Below are positions 21,241-23,094 of a stretch of DNA of 23,094 nt, piece after piece. Position 1 is the stretch's first letter. The number at the start of each line of letters is the position of its first letter. The stretch comes from Bacteroidaceae bacterium (GTDB lineage Bacteria > Bacteroidota > Bacteroidia > Bacteroidales > Bacteroidaceae): NCBI GenBank assembly GCA_900770665.1, contig CAAGKZ010000056.1:1-23094 (forward strand). The letters are read 5' to 3'. Made by a program: the position numbers and the translations under genes. The notes under the pieces were generated by a model, which ran no database searches, was not told the origin of the DNA, and saw nothing but the letters and a program-made list of their open reading frames with translations.

Positions 21241-22410
21241 CTATTCTACCTTTTTGCACTGTATCAGCGCCTTGCTGCCGTCATTCAATGTGGTGACAAA
21301 GATGTAGTTGTCGCCGCCGTCGGCAAGCTTGAGTCGCTTGCGCAACTGCTGTACGCTCTCGGGGAAGTTGCGCACAGTGATGTTGGCCTTTCCCAGTGCC
21401 TGTACCCGCTTTATGTCGGCCTTTGAGAATCCAAGAACCTCAATTACCTCAAATGTGCGCCCGGGGAAGTTGTGGACATGCTCGCTTGATGTGTAAAGGT
21501 TGCTGTTGGGGTGCAGCTTGCTCGCGTGGTACTTTGACAGGCTTTTGGGGCAACCGGCTTTCTGTACACTGGCATTGGGCTCATATAGGTATTTGCCAAC
21601 CTCGCTGCTGTATCTTGTCTCTGCAAAATCCTCCTCGTCCTGTGTGAAGGAGAACACCTGCGTGCCTCCATCTTTCAAGAAGTTCACGCAATGGGTTGTT
21701 ACTGTGGTGAAGCAACTGCTGTTGAGGAGCAGAAGCAGTTCCTTGCATTCGTTGTTTACCGATACTATGTATATGTCGCTCACGCATCCCAATTGGCGGC
21801 ATGCCATTGTTATGTCGAGCATGGGCGAGCATTTTACCATTGCCATGTCGGCCTTTGACAGCAGGTCGAGCTCCAGGATGTTGGGCTCGCAGTCGCTGAG
21901 TGCAACGACCTTGCGTCCATCGCCGTCGCGTCGTGCCGGGTCAACAAATATCCAGTCGAGGTGGGGTAGTGAGGCAAGCAGTTCTTCGCTATTGCCGTTC
22001 ATAACCTTTGTATGCTCCAACCCAAGCAGTGAAAAATTAGCTTTGGCGATGTCGCAGAGCCGTTCGTTACGCTCAATGTAGAAGGCTTTGTTGAACCGTT
22101 GTGCCATGTAGCTGAAATCGATGCCGAAACCACCAGTGAGGTCGGCAAAGCTCTCGCCCTCAATCAGTGCGGCCTTGTATTTGGCGGTCTTTTCGCTCGA
22201 GCACTGCTCCATTGAGATTTTGGGTGGGTAAATGATGCCATCCACGGCTGCCCACGCAGGCAGTTTTTCGCGTGCCTGCTGCCAGCCCTCAATCTGCACC
22301 ACAGCCTCGCGCATATCCACAGTGGGGTAGCGCCCTGCCTGGAGCGCAAGTGTGCGTACATCGTCGTTGCGATGCTCCCTGATGAATTCTATGGTTGCTG
22401 TGTCGAGCAT
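21241..22410 (-). CDS. Class I SAM-dependent methyltransferase with THUMP-like C-terminus
   Basis: 389 residues from the ATG at 22410. An ATG at 22452 is in frame, but it lies upstream of the apparent -7 box, and its extra residues (MSFMLYFYSHKNCT) look non-conserved. An N-terminal helical part is followed by the Rossmann core: motif I ADLTGGFGID (89-98), acidic E113 (YIERNE) and the catalytic-loop-like VDPARRDGDGR (156-166). The C-terminal ~100 residues (FPGRTFEVIEVLGFSKADIKRVQALGKANITVRNFPESVQQLRKRLKL) match the THUMP-like domain found in a Bacteroidetes family of putative RNA methyltransferases. The DPARR motif and THUMP-like part suggest an RNA substrate; the target base is not known. It stands convergent to the protease gene. 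Confidence 0.82.
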   Translation of the reverse strand: MLDTATIEFIREHRNDDVRTLALQAGRYPTVDMREAVVQIEGWQQAREKLPAWAAVDGIIYPPKISMEQCSSEKTAKYKAALIEGESFADLTGGFGIDFSYMAQRFNKAFYIERNERLCDIAKANFSLLGLEHTKVMNGNSEELLASLPHLDWIFVDPARRDGDGRKVVALSDCEPNILELDLLSKADMAMVKCSPMLDITMACRQLGCVSDIYIVSVNNECKELLLLLNSSCFTTVTTHCVNFLKDGGTQVFSFTQDEEDFAETRYSSEVGKYLYEPNASVQKAGCPKSLSKYHASKLHPNSNLYTSSEHVHNFPGRTFEVIEVLGFSKADIKRVQALGKANITVRNFPESVQQLRKRLKLADGGDNYIFVTTLNDGSKALIQCKKVE

Positions 22411-22429
22411 GGTGCAGTTTTTGTGGCTG

Positions 22430-22460
22430 TAAAAGTACAACATAAAACTCATTATACAAA
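22430..22460 (-). promoter_or_regulatory. Promoter of the methyltransferase gene
   Basis: On the minus strand TTTG (22457-22460) is followed after 19 bases by TACTTTTA (22430-22437), one base off consensus, 19 bases before the ATG at 22410. It favours that start over the ATG at 22452. Confidence 0.6.
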
Positions 22461-22484
22461 GACTATGGAATGGTAAACCGCAAT

Positions 22485-22517
22485 AAAAAAGGCGTCTGCC
22501 CCGTGAGGGCAGACGCC
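22485..22517 (-). terminator. Terminator of pckA
   Basis: GGCGTCTGCCC (22491-22501) pairs with GGGCAGACGCC (22507-22517). On the minus strand the stem is followed by six U residues (plus 22485-22490). It lies 22 bases after the pckA stop. Confidence 0.9.
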
Positions 22518-22539
22518 GGTATTTAGGTTTAAGCGTTTA

Positions 22540-23094
22540 TTAGAGCTTTGGACCTGCAGCAACGAGTGCCTTACCAGCCTCATTGCCTGTGTACTTGGTG
22601 AAGTTCTTGATGAAACGGCCAGCCAAGTCAACTGCCTTCTCCTCCCACTGAGCTGCGTCAGCGTATGTGTCGCGTGGGTCGAGGATTGCTGGGTCAACAC
22701 CTGGCAACTCTGTTGGAACAACAAAGTCGAAGTGTGGGATGGTCTTTGTAGGAGCTGTATCGATTGAGCCATCGAGGATAGCGTCGATGATACCACGTGT
22801 ATCCTTGATTGAGATACGCTTGCCTGTACCGTTCCAACCTGTGTTAACGAGGTATGCCTTAGCACCGTTCTTCTCCATCTTCTTAACCAACTCCTCGCCA
22901 TACTTTGTTGGGTGCAAGCTCAAGAATGCAGCACCGAAGCAAGCTGAGAATGTTGGAGTAGGCTCAGTGATACCGCGCTCTGTACCTGCCAACTTAGCTG
23001 TGAAGCCAGAGAGGAAGTAGTACTGAGTCTGTTCGGGGTTGAGGATAGATACGGGAGGAAGTACACCGAAGGCGTCAGCTGAGAGGAAGATAAC
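22540..23094 (-). CDS. pckA: Phosphoenolpyruvate carboxykinase (ATP), C-terminal part
   Basis: Interconverts oxaloacetate + ATP with PEP + CO2 + ADP. In succinate-producing Bacteroidales it mainly fixes CO2 onto PEP. The frame enters at the window edge (no start seen) and gives the last ~184 residues: VIFLSADAFGVLPPVSIL, FLSGFTAKLAGTERG, SACFGAAFLSLHPTKYGE, LVNTGWNGTGKRISIKDTRG and the end AAGPKL. These are strongly conserved in ATP-type PckA (whole protein ~535-540 residues). The frame is intact to the stop. A hairpin terminator follows. Together with the fumarase at the start of the window it belongs to the PEP-to-succinate route. Confidence 0.95.
   Translation of the reverse strand, partial: VIFLSADAFGVLPPVSILNPEQTQYYFLSGFTAKLAGTERGITEPTPTFSACFGAAFLSLHPTKYGEELVKKMEKNGAKAYLVNTGWNGTGKRISIKDTRGIIDAILDGSIDTAPTKTIPHFDFVVPTELPGVDPAILDPRDTYADAAQWEEKAVDLAGRFIKNFTKYTGNEAGKALVAAGPKL

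Overview
The window reads as chromosome of a gut-type Bacteroidales bacterium (Prevotella/Bacteroides/Muribaculaceae-like). The grounds are Bacteroidetes-style promoters (TTTG about 20 bases before TAnnTTTG) ahead of several genes, weak Shine-Dalgarno signals, secreted proteins with a C-terminal 'YDLTGRR...GIYIVNGKK' tail, and a housekeeping set of class I fumarase, rubrerythrin, an MltD-like transglycosylase, ParE, CoaD, an S41 protease, a THUMP-like methyltransferase and ATP-dependent PEP carboxykinase. The species cannot be named from this evidence.

Layout: (1) 43-3497 is housekeeping: fumarase, rubrerythrin and a convergent lytic transglycosylase, separated by strong hairpin terminators. 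(2) 3543-8202 is an accessory island. It holds two DUF4143-type AAA ATPases on the minus strand and, between them, a wHTH-Fic protein on the plus strand. The Fic gene lies between two ~280-bp direct repeats, has four operator-like boxes over its promoter and carries Gln where Fic enzymes have the catalytic His. A 746-bp gene-free stretch behind it contains a chain of hairpins. (3) 8741-13844 is a duplicated module: a large secreted beta-rich protein followed by a ~54-residue peptide, twice. The peptide genes are almost identical over their first two thirds, and a relic of a third large-gene 3' end precedes the second peptide gene. (4) 14260-20959 holds a GNAT-like protein, parE, a DUF559 nuclease embedded in a four-unit ~187-bp tandem array of hairpins, coaD and an S41 protease. 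(5) 20965-21240 holds a terminator and a 165-bp MITE-like element with perfect 18-bp terminal inverted repeats. (6) 21241-23094 holds the methyltransferase and the 3' end of pckA on the minus strand.

The striking theme is the density of intergenic repeats. At least five families are visible: the DUF559-associated hairpin array; the ~280-bp 'GGCC/GGCAAG' repeat; a 'GCGAGTAAGCGAG' repeat bordered by runs of GGTGAAAGCGGAAA; the CTGCTGTCTG hairpin; and MITE/REP-like elements. The best candidate for an undescribed system is the DUF559 endonuclease gene sitting inside, and in phase with, its own hairpin array, which may be a REP/RAYT-like arrangement with a different nuclease. The duplicated secreted-protein/small-peptide module is the second. 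No tRNA, rRNA, CRISPR array, integrase or transposase gene was recognised.
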